Counted from the stretch's first letter, positions 52,854-62,783 are shown. The stretch: 64,000 nt of DNA from JBAXAM01 sp037142515 (GCA_037142515.1 JBAXAM010000001.1:62001-126000), one strand, 5' to 3'. Translations and numbers: made by a program. The notes: generated by a model not told the origin, from the letters alone.

Positions 52854-55800
52854 CTAAGACACTTTTCCCTTAAGATAACTACGCTCTTGCCCATCCGCTA
52901 CAACATCTTCCTCTTTTTTATCTTCAGTAATATCTACTGGCTTTTGATCACCTAGTATTTGTTCACTTAGCTTATTTTTGTTGCTAGGGTTAAGAAGGTC
53001 TGCTTGTTTTAATTTTTGCGTAATAGCATTCCCGCTTTCTGTCAACTTTAGATCGCTAGGTATTCGCTCATCCGGCTTACTCGTGTCAAGAACATCTATT
53101 AACTTTTGTTTTTGTGCACTTAGCTGGCGTTCTACTTTACCTAAATCAACAGCAGATTGCATCTTTACTACCGCCTCCCTTCTTTGTATATCCTCATACT
53201 CTTTTGCAACTGTTTCCCCTGTCTTACCATACCACCAATTACTTATTGTGGCACCAAAATAAGGAATATAGTTAACCAACTTAAAAGCCACTGATTCACG
53301 CCAACTTTTATTTTCATTTTTCATTCTATCTAGAGACCTAGACATTGCATTTAACCTCTCAGCCATCTCTTCTTTAGTGGCTGTTTTTATATCAGCTATA
53401 GCTTCCTTCAAATCATTAACGCCTTGAGACATTTCTGCCACTTTTTCTATTTTTTTATTCGTATCATCCAAAGCAGAATGAATTCTAGTTTTTAATAAAC
53501 CTTTTAGTGGCTCTAAAAACTTCGGTTCAATCGCTCCCCCTTGAGCAGAAGGAATATCCCCATTCCAATCACCAATTTTTTCAACGTCTTCATTAGCTAG
53601 CAGCCCGAGGCCTATAGCATTACCAATTAGCTCATCATCGGATAAAGTACTGCTTAGCATTGTTTCAAAAGAAATTAATGACTCTCTACGCTCGTTCAAC
53701 TCTTTCTTAAGTTGACTCACTCCTTCTTTAACTTGCGTGCCTATAGAGCCCACCAATTCGAATAGTTCACTTAACCCTACAGATATAGCCAGTTGATTAT
53801 CTGGTGGAATTGCTTGAATGCTACTAATTTTAGCCTTGGCTTTGCCTATAGCGTCTTCAATAACTTCACTTTCTTTTACACGCTCATGTATGCCGTATTG
53901 GTTTTTTATTTTACTCAAGGCTGTTTTTGCCTCTTCAACAGTTTCTGTTGATATAGCACTTGTCAACCCATTTGCTGTTAGATTTTTAAGCTTATTACTC
54001 CAACCATTAAGAAGCAGTAACTCGATCGAATTAGGTTTTATAAACTTCCGTAATTCTGTTATTGTTTGAGCTAAAGCATGTCCGTTTTTTGATTCTTCTA
54101 TTGCTTTGGCCAGACCAATTTTGTCATTTATCTGTTTTACTTCTTTATCCCATTCATCACCCGTAAGGTCACTTACTTTAAGCTTTATAAACAACTCACT
54201 GGCGCTAACCAAGGTTTTTTCAACGCTATCACGTAAACCCTCGTCTCGCGGCACATCTTTCGAGTCATACAATAACCTATCAATATCACGCTGCAACTTC
54301 TCAATATCTGCCGCTTTTTTATTATCTGCCTCATTTTTCCGTTCTTGCTCTAATCTTTCTAACTCCTCTCGGCCCGCAATCATATCTGCTAATTTTTCCT
54401 GCTCTTTTTCTGCCTCCTGCTTTGTTTGTAACGTACCAATAACCTCACCTAGAACTTCTTCTAATCGCTCTAGTATAGCCGGATCAGAACTATGTTCTTT
54501 CTTTAAAACATCTTCTAATACGGTTTTTTGTTTTTGTAAAACATCAAAGGCAATTGCTTGCTTACTCTTTATTTTGCTTAACTTGCCTTTTAATGCCTCT
54601 GCTTTCGATTCTTGATCTAACAACGCCTGTCGTATATTATCTCTTTCTGTTGCAACACTCTCTCTAGCTTCTTTAATTTTCCCTACACTAAAGCCAGCAA
54701 AAGCTTTTGTTATTTGTCGTTCTCTAAATGCGTGTTGAATTACCGTTGCCGCCTCTGTCTCTCGTTGATTTTTAGCCAACGCTTCTGAAATTCCCTCTTT
54801 GATTGAGATTACTAATTTCTCAGCCTCCACTAATCCAGTTTCTATTGCATCACACTTAGCATCAAACCCGGCAAAATCCTGCGTCGTCCCACTACCAAAA
54901 GTTAATCCTCCAAAATCTTCTTTTAATTTTTTCAGCATTGCTACTGTTGATTTTTGCACTTCTTTCTGTTTTTCATCTTTAATTTCCAGTAATTCTAACT
55001 CCTTCTCTATTTTCTCTACACGCCTATCCACATCCAGCTTCGCAACCTTATCCAATCCTTCTGTTGCCTTGGTTGCACCGTCAATTGCCTGGGTAAGCTC
55101 AATCAAGTTTACACTCAAAACAGGATCTTTTAGCTTCTGCAATACGGCTTTCCATCCTTCAACCAATTTTTCAATTGAACCTGCTAATATTGGTTCTGCA
55201 GCAGTTTTCGATTCTAATAATTTTATTTGGTCAATAAGTTGCTTAGCTATGGGCCCCAATTTTTCTAGCACGCGCACCCTTTCTAATTCCGAATTTATAG
55301 CTATTGAAGCGCCACTTACATCTAACTCTTTGTATACAGGCCTTGACAACACCTCTTCTAATGATTTACGTAACGCATCCAAACGTTCGTTTGCAAAACT
55401 TCTTAATCCAAAATCCTCTGGCAACACATTATCTATGCCTTCTTTTGATTCCTGTAACTTATCAAGTATGCTTTTAGCCAATATAAGAGGCCAAATCTTA
55501 AGTTCTAGCGCTTTCTCCAACTTCTCTGCATACCTAACCAGCTGATACTTTCTCTCTTGTGCTAATGTTGTTAGATATGCGTGTGCAGCCATATCCATTT
55601 CACCTTTTGCATCTTTGAAATGTGCTGACTCATCTTTTAGCCCTTCTATATTACTAGCCAATGCGTCTTTAAAGCTCGCTATATTTTTACCCAATTCTTC
55701 CAGTTGCTCTAAAGCTTTTTCTGGATGCTCAACAAAAGACAAGCCCTTTTCCTGCAAAAATGCAATGGGTTCTTTAACAGCAGCCAAATACTTGTCCAGA

Positions 55801-58800
55801 GGCTCGGAGAATTTATCTTCTGATAATTTTTGTAGTTTTTCTAAATTTTCAACGGCTCTGCTTACTTCATCAACATCAGCGTAATTTGCTATATAATCAT
55901 CACCGTCTAGCTTATCGTTAGTTTCTTTAAACAACTTTTCAGCAGATGCTCTCAGTGCTGCCAAGCCGTCTGGTAACTGTTTTATAACTTCCTCTAGCCC
56001 CTTTAGCTTTTCACCAAGTTTCTCTGCTGCTTTAGATTCACGCAAAACTAAAACAGCTGCTATTTTCTTTTTTGCTTTTTCTATGTCTTCATCTAAAGAT
56101 TTGACGTCACCAACCCTTAATTCACCAAGTAATTTTTCTATTTCATTTACTTTTTTACTTACTCTTGTACCCAAATCCCCTTGCGGTATTTCTAATTTCC
56201 GCAAAGCATCTAACTCATCGTAAAGTTTTTTTATTTCAGGAAGTCGATCAAGATTGCCCTTTATCACCTGCACATATGACTCAACCTCATGCGGAGTCCT
56301 CTGTGATATATTATCATCTGATATATCTTCACTGATTTTTGAAACCAAAGAATTCACAGATTTTTTTAGAGCAAGCATGTTTTCTGGTAGATCACTTACT
56401 GCGTTTTGTAATTCTTTTAATGAGCGATCATTAATCTCTTTTGCTTGCTTCCTCTTTTCTATTTGAAACCCATCAAACTTAGCCATCAATGTGCAAAATA
56501 TATTATCTGCGTCGGGACCACTGAGATCTTTCGCTGTAAAAGGACGCTCATTCTCTGGTATAAGACTATTCACCATAACTGTCGTAATAGCTAACTCTCC
56601 TTTGTCCCCTTTACCGCGCAAATTTCTTCCAAACTGTTGTTTAAGCACCGTAATTATGTCGTTCTTACTTTCTTCATTAAAATCCTTGAGAGATTTTGAT
56701 ACATTTGTTGACAAGCGCAATAATTTATTGTTGCTGTATCCAGTCCCTAAGTTACCATTGCTAATAACAAAATCTGCAAAACAAAGCTCAAGAGCAGCTG
56801 AAGCTCTAGCTGTGTTTTTACTATTTTTTTCTTCGTCTGGATCGGTTAATAATAGTATCGCTACAGACCTTTTTTCCTCTAACACTTTTATTAAAGCATC
56901 TCTTTCGTCCTCTAGCCTTTTAATCTTATTTTCTATTTCCACTTCCCTTTTGGTTGTTTTAGTTCTCTTACGATCGTCATGCTCCTGCTGCAGCTGTCTT
57001 ATTTGTGTGGAAACTTTAAAATGTTTTTCTAGCGTGGCATAATACAAATCTACTCTTTCATCTCCTCTTGCAGCTTCATGCGTTCCATACGACCCCCAAT
57101 CTGGGTGATATCTTTTTTCATGCTCTACGATAAAATCTTCTTCTAGCTTTTTCAGCCTATTTCCAACATCTTTCCCATTACCTTCAGCTACGCTCAACGC
57201 TATATCTGTAAATTCCTTCTCTCTCTTTGCAATTTCCTTTTCATCACTGTAATTCTTTTTTACCACCCCCATATAAGAATCATATAAAGCCTTATATGAA
57301 GTTCTATTATCCTCAGTATTATACTTGTATAACTTTTTTAAAATAAGGTCGTCTTTAAGCTTTTTGTACGTCTGTGGGTCATTTTTTATGTTGTTTACTC
57401 TAGCTAATAGCTTACCCGTAATATCCGCTGTCGTTTCATCGGCCAGTTTGATATTATTTTCCCTGTACATACTTGCCAATTTCTTGGAGATATCTTCTTC
57501 AACAACTTCCGGCTTCTTAGGCCCTTTGCCCTTTTGTTTTTGTACTTCTTCCGGCTTAGACTTGGGTTTAGGATTTTTTATTGTTTCTATTACGCTTGCG
57601 GCTTCTTTGATTTTTTTTTCTTTTTCTTCTACTGGTATTTTTAAAAGATTAATTACCCTGCTGTACTCTTCAAGAGCCGTATCAAAGTTTTTGTCGCTTA
57701 GTAATTTCTTAAAATTATTAAGTTCGTCTGTATTTCTAGAACTAAGCACCTTTCTATATCCGGTACGCAACTTATCAGCATCGACGGGACTGGAACTCAT
57801 TGCCTCTTTAAAATCTTTCATCAGGCTTGTGCTGTATGAATCCCCTTTCCTCTCCCCATCAACTAGTTTTCTTGCTTGTTTCTTATACTCACTATCAATT
57901 ATATTTTTTAGCTCTTTGTCTTCCATCAAAACATCATAGTTTGTTGGCAGCATCCCCTTCTTAACAGCGTTACTTATCTCATTAAAACCACCGACAAAAA
58001 GGTCATTTTTTAACCACTTCATTCTACCATCATGCCTATTTATAAACTTATCTTGCTGAGCTATTGAATTTTCATAGTACTTCTCTATATCTTCAGTTTT
58101 CCCTAGGAGTAATAGTTCTTGCAGATCTTTTTCCTGTTTTTTAACCCAGCCAAGCTTGAGAATGATACTAGTCATTACGGTATATTTAATCTTTTTAGCT
58201 TGCGACCCTTCCATTTCTCCATAGACGTCGCGCTTATATCCAGCTGGTAATTCTTGGAACTCTGGAGGCTCTTTGCCTTCGTTCATTTCTTTGATTAACT
58301 TTTCCTCATTAGCTAAAGCTGCTGCATTAATCCGCTCCTGCAGCTGCGGATTCTTACCTAAATTATTCAGTACTTCATAAAATTTTCTAGCTTTCTCTGG
58401 ATCATCCCAAAACGAAAGACCTTGCTGTTGCGAGGCTTTATCAATAGTGTGCTGGATACTGTTTGGAGAATTGGCTGCTAAAAATTCAATAACGCTATTT
58501 TCATAAAATTCTTTACTCTCTTCGAATTTCGCTTCTACATCACTAGACTGTACTTGACGCACCATGTGCTCTTTGTATTGGATATCATGTAATGGGATGT
58601 TGCATATAACCGCATCCTCTCCACCAAACACTTGCTTTACTTCGTTTGTTGGTGTACCCGTAGCTCCCAAAACATCATTGTCCTTCATAAGGGTTTGTAA
58701 TGTGGCTTCTATCTTCTTGAAGTCTTTATTATAGGATTTCGGGCATAGGGCATGCACCTCATCTATGAATACTTTTTTTTGCTTCATGCTATCAGCATAT

Positions 58801-59981
58801 TTTAGTAACTGACTATGGGTCATTACGGTATATGGATGTTCTTTCAAGTATTCATTAATATCCCCATTAAAATCATCGGGTAGAGCTGTAGCTACCACTC
58901 CATCGGTTTTGACAAAGCTATTTATATCCTTGACCATCTCCTGCACTAGCTTTTTGTCTTTTGTGACAAAAACGCCACTACCATACGCGGCTGCTGCGGT
59001 AGCGAGAATACCGGTTTTACCAGTCCCCGTCCCTGCTATTATAAGCTGAGGGTATTTTACTTTAACTGGTTCATTCGTTTTAGGGTCAATTTTATCAACT
59101 ATTTTACCATTATTAATCTCTTTACCAATAATTGATAAAAGTGCACTTGCCTGGTAGATACGGTCTCTGTACCGACCGCTTGAAAGCTGTATATTTGTCC
59201 CTCGCTTAAAAGCCACCACTTCGCCAGTACTAGAATTAGACCTCACTCTAACATCGCTAAGAAGAGGAGGTCCAACTTTTAACTCTTGTTTCTTACCCTC
59301 TTTGTCAACATAATATTCTTGTAACTGCACATCAAACACATTGTTAAAACAAGCATTCTTGCTATCCGGATTTTTGACACCTGAAAAAGTAGCTCTAAAT
59401 ATTTTACCCCGAATGTTTACAGCCACTGTTGCGGGGACACCGGGACTTATTGATCCAAATACATTTCCCGAAGATATCTGCTTCGATATCAACTTTTTGA
59501 ACAAATCCCATACATCCTCAACCTTTTCTTTTTCCTCATCAAACTTAATTACTTTTATCGTTTTGCCATAGCTTGTATGTTTACCCCCTTTCTCTTCCGA
59601 CTTACCTTTCTGCTGTTCAAGCTGCTCTACTTTATCCTTCTGCTGTTCAAATAAACGGCTATCGATACATTCGCCGCGAAGGGCCTGATCTGTAGCCTCT
59701 AATCCATAACATACTTCGGCATACACAAGGAACTTCTTCTTTATTTCCTCGCTCAACTCTTGTTGTTTTTGCACTTGGGTTTGTTGTGGCGATTGCTCTG
59801 GATTTTTTTCTGGCTGCTGCTTATCTTCTTTCACCTCCAATTCATCCGCGCCCACATTTACGTCAGCTTCTGGATTCAAATCTTCAGGCTCTAGAATATC
59901 TTCTAGTTTTTCTTCTGCTTTTTGTAGATTTTCTTCTAAATTTTGATTTTCTTGTTGCGGCTCTTTGTAATCGTTTTCCAT
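52854..59981 (-). CDS. Giant (about 2375 aa) paralogue: split SF2 helicase-like core plus coiled-coil tail with IQ motif
   Basis: The start is taken as the ATG at 59981, which has GGAG nine bases upstream. An ATG at 59996 in the same frame lacks a site. An acidic, Gln-rich N-terminus (1-90) precedes a domain like that of the larger paralogue. RecA half 1 has Walker A AGTGTGKT (316-323), DEVH box FIDEVH (407-410) and motif III GATGTPTNE. About 600 residues of charged helix follow, then half 2 with GNLGTGYSN (about 1080) and QQFGRNLR (1115-1122). The tail is coiled coil/helical modules with an IQ motif IQHAFRERQIT (1748-1758) and the shared flank KSKQAIAFDVLQ. Near the C-terminus an aromatic stretch (LVNYIPYFGATISNWWYGK) and an acidic end (EDKKEEDVVADGQE) are present. 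The stop codon abuts that of the convergent giant. The function is unknown. Confidence 0.85.
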   Translation of the reverse strand: MENDYKEPQQENQNLEENLQKAEEKLEDILEPEDLNPEADVNVGADELEVKEDKQQPEKNPEQSPQQTQVQKQQELSEEIKKKFLVYAEVCYGLEATDQALRGECIDSRLFEQQKDKVEQLEQQKGKSEEKGGKHTSYGKTIKVIKFDEEKEKVEDVWDLFKKLISKQISSGNVFGSISPGVPATVAVNIRGKIFRATFSGVKNPDSKNACFNNVFDVQLQEYYVDKEGKKQELKVGPPLLSDVRVRSNSSTGEVVAFKRGTNIQLSSGRYRDRIYQASALLSIIGKEINNGKIVDKIDPKTNEPVKVKYPQLIIAGTGTGKTGILATAAAAYGSGVFVTKDKKLVQEMVKDINSFVKTDGVVATALPDDFNGDINEYLKEHPYTVMTHSQLLKYADSMKQKKVFIDEVHALCPKSYNKDFKKIEATLQTLMKDNDVLGATGTPTNEVKQVFGGEDAVICNIPLHDIQYKEHMVRQVQSSDVEAKFEESKEFYENSVIEFLAANSPNSIQHTIDKASQQQGLSFWDDPEKARKFYEVLNNLGKNPQLQERINAAALANEEKLIKEMNEGKEPPEFQELPAGYKRDVYGEMEGSQAKKIKYTVMTSIILKLGWVKKQEKDLQELLLLGKTEDIEKYYENSIAQQDKFINRHDGRMKWLKNDLFVGGFNEISNAVKKGMLPTNYDVLMEDKELKNIIDSEYKKQARKLVDGERKGDSYSTSLMKDFKEAMSSSPVDADKLRTGYRKVLSSRNTDELNNFKKLLSDKNFDTALEEYSRVINLLKIPVEEKEKKIKEAASVIETIKNPKPKSKPEEVQKQKGKGPKKPEVVEEDISKKLASMYRENNIKLADETTADITGKLLARVNNIKNDPQTYKKLKDDLILKKLYKYNTEDNRTSYKALYDSYMGVVKKNYSDEKEIAKREKEFTDIALSVAEGNGKDVGNRLKKLEEDFIVEHEKRYHPDWGSYGTHEAARGDERVDLYYATLEKHFKVSTQIRQLQQEHDDRKRTKTTKREVEIENKIKRLEDERDALIKVLEEKRSVAILLLTDPDEEKNSKNTARASAALELCFADFVISNGNLGTGYSNNKLLRLSTNVSKSLKDFNEESKNDIITVLKQQFGRNLRGKGDKGELAITTVMVNSLIPENERPFTAKDLSGPDADNIFCTLMAKFDGFQIEKRKQAKEINDRSLKELQNAVSDLPENMLALKKSVNSLVSKISEDISDDNISQRTPHEVESYVQVIKGNLDRLPEIKKLYDELDALRKLEIPQGDLGTRVSKKVNEIEKLLGELRVGDVKSLDEDIEKAKKKIAAVLVLRESKAAEKLGEKLKGLEEVIKQLPDGLAALRASAEKLFKETNDKLDGDDYIANYADVDEVSRAVENLEKLQKLSEDKFSEPLDKYLAAVKEPIAFLQEKGLSFVEHPEKALEQLEELGKNIASFKDALASNIEGLKDESAHFKDAKGEMDMAAHAYLTTLAQERKYQLVRYAEKLEKALELKIWPLILAKSILDKLQESKEGIDNVLPEDFGLRSFANERLDALRKSLEEVLSRPVYKELDVSGASIAINSELERVRVLEKLGPIAKQLIDQIKLLESKTAAEPILAGSIEKLVEGWKAVLQKLKDPVLSVNLIELTQAIDGATKATEGLDKVAKLDVDRRVEKIEKELELLEIKDEKQKEVQKSTVAMLKKLKEDFGGLTFGSGTTQDFAGFDAKCDAIETGLVEAEKLVISIKEGISEALAKNQRETEAATVIQHAFRERQITKAFAGFSVGKIKEARESVATERDNIRQALLDQESKAEALKGKLSKIKSKQAIAFDVLQKQKTVLEDVLKKEHSSDPAILERLEEVLGEVIGTLQTKQEAEKEQEKLADMIAGREELERLEQERKNEADNKKAADIEKLQRDIDRLLYDSKDVPRDEGLRDSVEKTLVSASELFIKLKVSDLTGDEWDKEVKQINDKIGLAKAIEESKNGHALAQTITELRKFIKPNSIELLLLNGWSNKLKNLTANGLTSAISTETVEEAKTALSKIKNQYGIHERVKESEVIEDAIGKAKAKISSIQAIPPDNQLAISVGLSELFELVGSIGTQVKEGVSQLKKELNERRESLISFETMLSSTLSDDELIGNAIGLGLLANEDVEKIGDWNGDIPSAQGGAIEPKFLEPLKGLLKTRIHSALDDTNKKIEKVAEMSQGVNDLKEAIADIKTATKEEMAERLNAMSRSLDRMKNENKSWRESVAFKLVNYIPYFGATISNWWYGKTGETVAKEYEDIQRREAVVKMQSAVDLGKVERQLSAQKQKLIDVLDTSKPDERIPSDLKLTESGNAITQKLKQADLLNPSNKNKLSEQILGDQKPVDITEDKKEEDVVADGQERSYLKGKVS
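54693..54752 (-). other. IQ motif in the second giant protein
   Basis: The sequence AATVIQHAFRERQITKAF (residues about 1744-1761) matches the IQxxxRxxxxx pattern, with Glu in place of Gly. It is at the position homologous to the IQ motif of the larger paralogue. Confidence 0.55.
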
Positions 59982-60020
59982 ACGGGCAATCTCCATATTT
60001 TTTTAAAATAGACTGTAAAC

Positions 60021-60048
60021 ATTATAACACTATCAAATAAAATATAAA
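60021..60048 (-). promoter_or_regulatory. Probable sigma70 promoter of the second giant gene
   Basis: On the minus strand TTTATA (60048-60043) and TATAAT (60026-60021) are 16 bases apart. A start near 60014 leaves a leader of about 33 bases to the ATG at 59981. Confidence 0.5.
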
Positions 60049-60660
60049 TCATTTCCATTTTTTATTTACACTTTCTAAATTCAACTCCAACCATTGAAGA
60101 GCAATAATTGCCGCGGCGTTATTAATTTGGCCAGAACGCACTGCAGCAAAAGCTTCTTGGGCCTCGACCACATGAACTTTAATGTCTTCGTATTCCGATA
60201 AAAGACCGCAGAATTTTGGCGCTTTGGTGGAATCAATTTTGGCGCAAAATAATTTTACCTTTTCAGTTGAACAACCAGGAGTAACTAGATAATCACAAAC
60301 TGGTAAAAGCACCTCAATATCAAGACAAGCCTCTTCACGCATTTCGCGCCGAATCAATTCTTCGTAGCTTTCTTCGTGCACCTGGTCCATAATTCCAGCA
60401 ACAATTTCAATCAACCATGGAGTTGTATTTTTCCCTAAAGCACCGACTCTGAACTGCTCAATTAATACCACTTTATTACGCCCAGGATCATAAGGTAGTG
60501 CCGCAGCAACACGGGGTTTAATCATCAGTTCTCTAATATAAGTTGGTGTCCACCCACCCTTAAAAAGCTTATGCCTCATTTCATAACGTTCAATATGGCA
60601 AAAACCATCATGCAATACAGCTCTATTGCTTATTTCTACGTCTTTTTCAGTCATTTTCAT
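60049..60660 (-). CDS. nudF: ADP-ribose pyrophosphatase (Nudix)
   Basis: The protein is about 203 aa from the ATG at 60660. A TTG at 60684 would add eight residues and overlap the lipoprotein gene. It matches E. coli NudF in order: DVEISNRAVLHDGF, FDP-like YDPGRNKVVLIEQFR, TPWLIEIVAG, and the Nudix box ending RREMREEACLDIEV. LSEYEDIKVHVV and NNAAAIIALQWLEL close the match. It cleaves ADP-ribose to AMP and ribose-5-phosphate. The first part of the Nudix box has two extra residues between Gly and the first Glu (GIMDQVHEE), and the late Gly is Cys, but the metal-binding REMREE is intact. It is last in the waaA run. Confidence 0.9.
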   Translation of the reverse strand: MKMTEKDVEISNRAVLHDGFCHIERYEMRHKLFKGGWTPTYIRELMIKPRVAAALPYDPGRNKVVLIEQFRVGALGKNTTPWLIEIVAGIMDQVHEESYEELIRREMREEACLDIEVLLPVCDYLVTPGCSTEKVKLFCAKIDSTKAPKFCGLLSEYEDIKVHVVEAQEAFAAVRSGQINNAAAIIALQWLELNLESVNKKWK

Positions 60661-60671
60661 ATTCAAAATAT

Positions 60672-61388
60672 TTAACGTATCCAATCTGGCTGTAGCACGT
60701 TACCAGAATTATTGGTTACGATAGTTAAATTATGCGGCCTTTTGTAATAAAAAATATTGCTATTATCAATAGCGAAGGCTCCAAGAGTATCAAGCACTAC
60801 GATATCTGCATGTGCTTTATCCGTTGTAAATACTGATGCTCTTTGCACGCGCAAATAACGCGCGTCAAAATATGCATTGTTAGTTAGTTTAGCAACCATA
60901 CTATTTACTGTACCTGATAGGCAAACTGGACCACCAGATCTACTATCAACAAATAAATTATCGCTATCGATCCAACCAATATTTATCCGACCATTACCAC
61001 TTTGATAAATTTTATCGATAACATAATGGCCCTCTAAATTGACAGTTCCGCTACCTTTGGCTGTAACAGTTAAACCAGTGGTTTTGAAGTCTTTAGCATT
61101 TACTGTAGCACTGCCAATAACAGTTATGCTTTTTAGCCCAGGAGCAAATACTTTAACGATAGAGTTATTCGTAGATGAAGGCGCAGCAACATGCAGAACT
61201 TGGTCGGTAACGGTAATACGATTATTATTATTGGCAGAGTATGGACCATTAACTAATTCGACAGCAGTGTTACCGCTTACCTCGATTGATTTAAATGGCA
61301 TTATCACTTGCCGCGCCATATGATTTGGCGCTTTGTGACAACCAACAATAAAAATTAAAATCGCCACCACAACCAATATTTTTTTCAT
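60672..61388 (-). CDS. Lipoprotein with GIN (DUF2807) domain
   Basis: The 238-aa protein begins at the ATG 61388, which follows GGGAGCTTCTTT; an upstream in-frame ATG at 61406 is less likely. The signal peptide ends in the lipobox IVGC, so Cys17 would be lipidated. The mature part has FKSIEVSGNTAVELVNG and then repeated beta-strand phrases (ITVIGSATVNAKDF, LTVTAKGSGTVNLEG), the right-handed beta-helix pattern of GIN/DUF2807 domains. The role is unknown and the location is probably the outer membrane or periplasm. It lies between rdgB (41 bases) and nudF in the same direction. Confidence 0.8.
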   Translation of the reverse strand: MKKILVVVAILIFIVGCHKAPNHMARQVIMPFKSIEVSGNTAVELVNGPYSANNNNRITVTDQVLHVAAPSSTNNSIVKVFAPGLKSITVIGSATVNAKDFKTTGLTVTAKGSGTVNLEGHYVIDKIYQSGNGRINIGWIDSDNLFVDSRSGGPVCLSGTVNSMVAKLTNNAYFDARYLRVQRASVFTTDKAHADIVVLDTLGAFAIDNSNIFYYKRPHNLTIVTNNSGNVLQPDWIR

Positions 61389-61429
61389 AAAGAAGCTCCC
61401 TGCCAATTTTCATCTATTCTAATCCCAAG

Positions 61430-61996
61430 TCAAACAGATTGAAAGCAATGCATTATTTTTTGCAATGCTATCGCACGATGGCTGATCTTGTTTTTTAATT
61501 CTGGACCCAATTGCGCAGCAGTACACCGATGTGTTGGCACCCAAAAAACAGGATCATAGCCAAAACCATTCGTACCTGCCGGTGCAAAAGCAATTTTCCC
61601 CTCCCAAGTTCCCTGACAAATAATAGGCGTGGGATCGATAGCTGACTTTAAAAACACCATTATGCACTGAAAACGCGCAGTACGCCTAGCTTTTGGCACG
61701 TCGCGCAATTCCTGCAGTAATGCTTGTGGACCAGCATAGCGAGATGAATAAATACCTGGCCTTTTTGCCAGCGCATCGACTTCGAGCCCAGAATCATCGG
61801 CAATTGCCGGCATATCTGTATGTTCACAGGCGTTTCTTGCTTTTAAAATCGCATTCTCCACAAAAGTTAGGCCCGTTTCTTCAGCTTCCGGGACTAGTAA
61901 TTGCGCTTGTGAGACCACAGTAATATTTTTAGACTGGAGCAAAGAGGCTATTTCTTGTGTTTTGTGCTCGTTATTGCTTGCTATGACTATTTTCAT
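61430..61996 (-). CDS. rdgB: dITP/XTP pyrophosphatase
   Basis: The 188-aa protein is the RdgB/HAM1 enzyme that clears non-canonical purine nucleoside triphosphates. The motifs are IVIASNNEHKTQEI, FVENAILKARNA, AIADDSGLEVDAL, PGIYSSRYAG, and GTNGFGYDPVFWVP near the C-terminus, with KNKISHRAIAL at the end. Length is near E. coli (197). It starts seven bases after prmC. Confidence 0.96.
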   Translation of the reverse strand: MKIVIASNNEHKTQEIASLLQSKNITVVSQAQLLVPEAEETGLTFVENAILKARNACEHTDMPAIADDSGLEVDALAKRPGIYSSRYAGPQALLQELRDVPKARRTARFQCIMVFLKSAIDPTPIICQGTWEGKIAFAPAGTNGFGYDPVFWVPTHRCTAAQLGPELKNKISHRAIALQKIMHCFQSV

Positions 61997-62003
61997 TTTA
62001 TGA

Positions 62004-62783
62004 TCAAGTTTTTTCTGCTACAACGATGCGATAAATCCCCGCAAGATCTTTGTACGGCGTTATAGCATGGTATTTATTTTGGCATAACAACTCTTGTACC
62101 TGCCTGCTTTGATTGTATCCATGCTCAAGCATTAGTAGGCCACCTATTGCTAGGTATTCTTTTGCTTGAATAATAATTTTTTTGAGCGCTACCAAGCCAT
62201 TACCCGCTTTAAGCGCAATTTTTGGCTCAAACCTAACATCCCCTTGTTGTAAGTGTGGATCGTTTTGGGCGATGTATGGAGGATTGCTAACAATTAAATC
62301 AAATTTTTTATTAGGTAAAGCACTACACCAATCACCACAGCAAAAATTAATATTATTTAATTGCAATCGCCCAGCATTATAACGCGCTAGATTTAAAGCA
62401 TCTGTGCTGATATCTGTTGCAAAAATATTCCACTTGGACCGTTCAGCAGCTAACGCAAGCGCAATTGCGCCAGAACCTGTACCCATATCAGCTACAATAG
62501 CTACTTCACGGCCTAATTTATTCAAAGCGACCTCGACCAAAAGTTCAGTTTCTGGCCTTGGAATTAAAACGCTTTGGTTTACTGTTAATTCAAGCGACCA
62601 AAACTCTTTTTTACCCAAAATATAGGCAATTGGTTCGCCACTTGCGCGACGACCTAGTAAAGCATCGAAAGTTTTCTCTTGTTCTTTTGTAAGTTCGTAT
62701 TCAGGATACGCGTATAAAAAACTTCGCGGTTTATTTAAAGCAAATGCAAGCAATAATTCTGCATCAATTTTTGCAATGTTCAT
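62004..62783 (-). CDS. prmC: Peptide chain release factor N5-glutamine methyltransferase
   Basis: The 259-aa protein methylates the GGQ glutamine of RF1 and RF2. The N-terminal helical domain (1-70) ends with KKEFWSLELTVNQSVLIPRPETELL. The SAM site is ADMGTGSGAIALALA (99-112), and NPPY is at 167-170. It is about 17 residues shorter at the N-terminus than E. coli PrmC. The ATG has AAAGG as ribosome binding site and overlaps the waaA stop by four bases, so the start is well supported. Confidence 0.95.
   Translation of the reverse strand: MNIAKIDAELLLAFALNKPRSFLYAYPEYELTKEQEKTFDALLGRRASGEPIAYILGKKEFWSLELTVNQSVLIPRPETELLVEVALNKLGREVAIVADMGTGSGAIALALAAERSKWNIFATDISTDALNLARYNAGRLQLNNINFCCGDWCSALPNKKFDLIVSNPPYIAQNDPHLQQGDVRFEPKIALKAGNGLVALKKIIIQAKEYLAIGGLLMLEHGYNQSRQVQELLCQNKYHAITPYKDLAGIYRIVVAEKT

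Noticed and set aside
39906..59981. The giant genes as phage, transposon or restriction-modification helicase genes
   Set aside because: No integrase, transposase, methyltransferase or terminal repeats are nearby, and the long coiled-coil insertions do not resemble HsdR or phage helicases.
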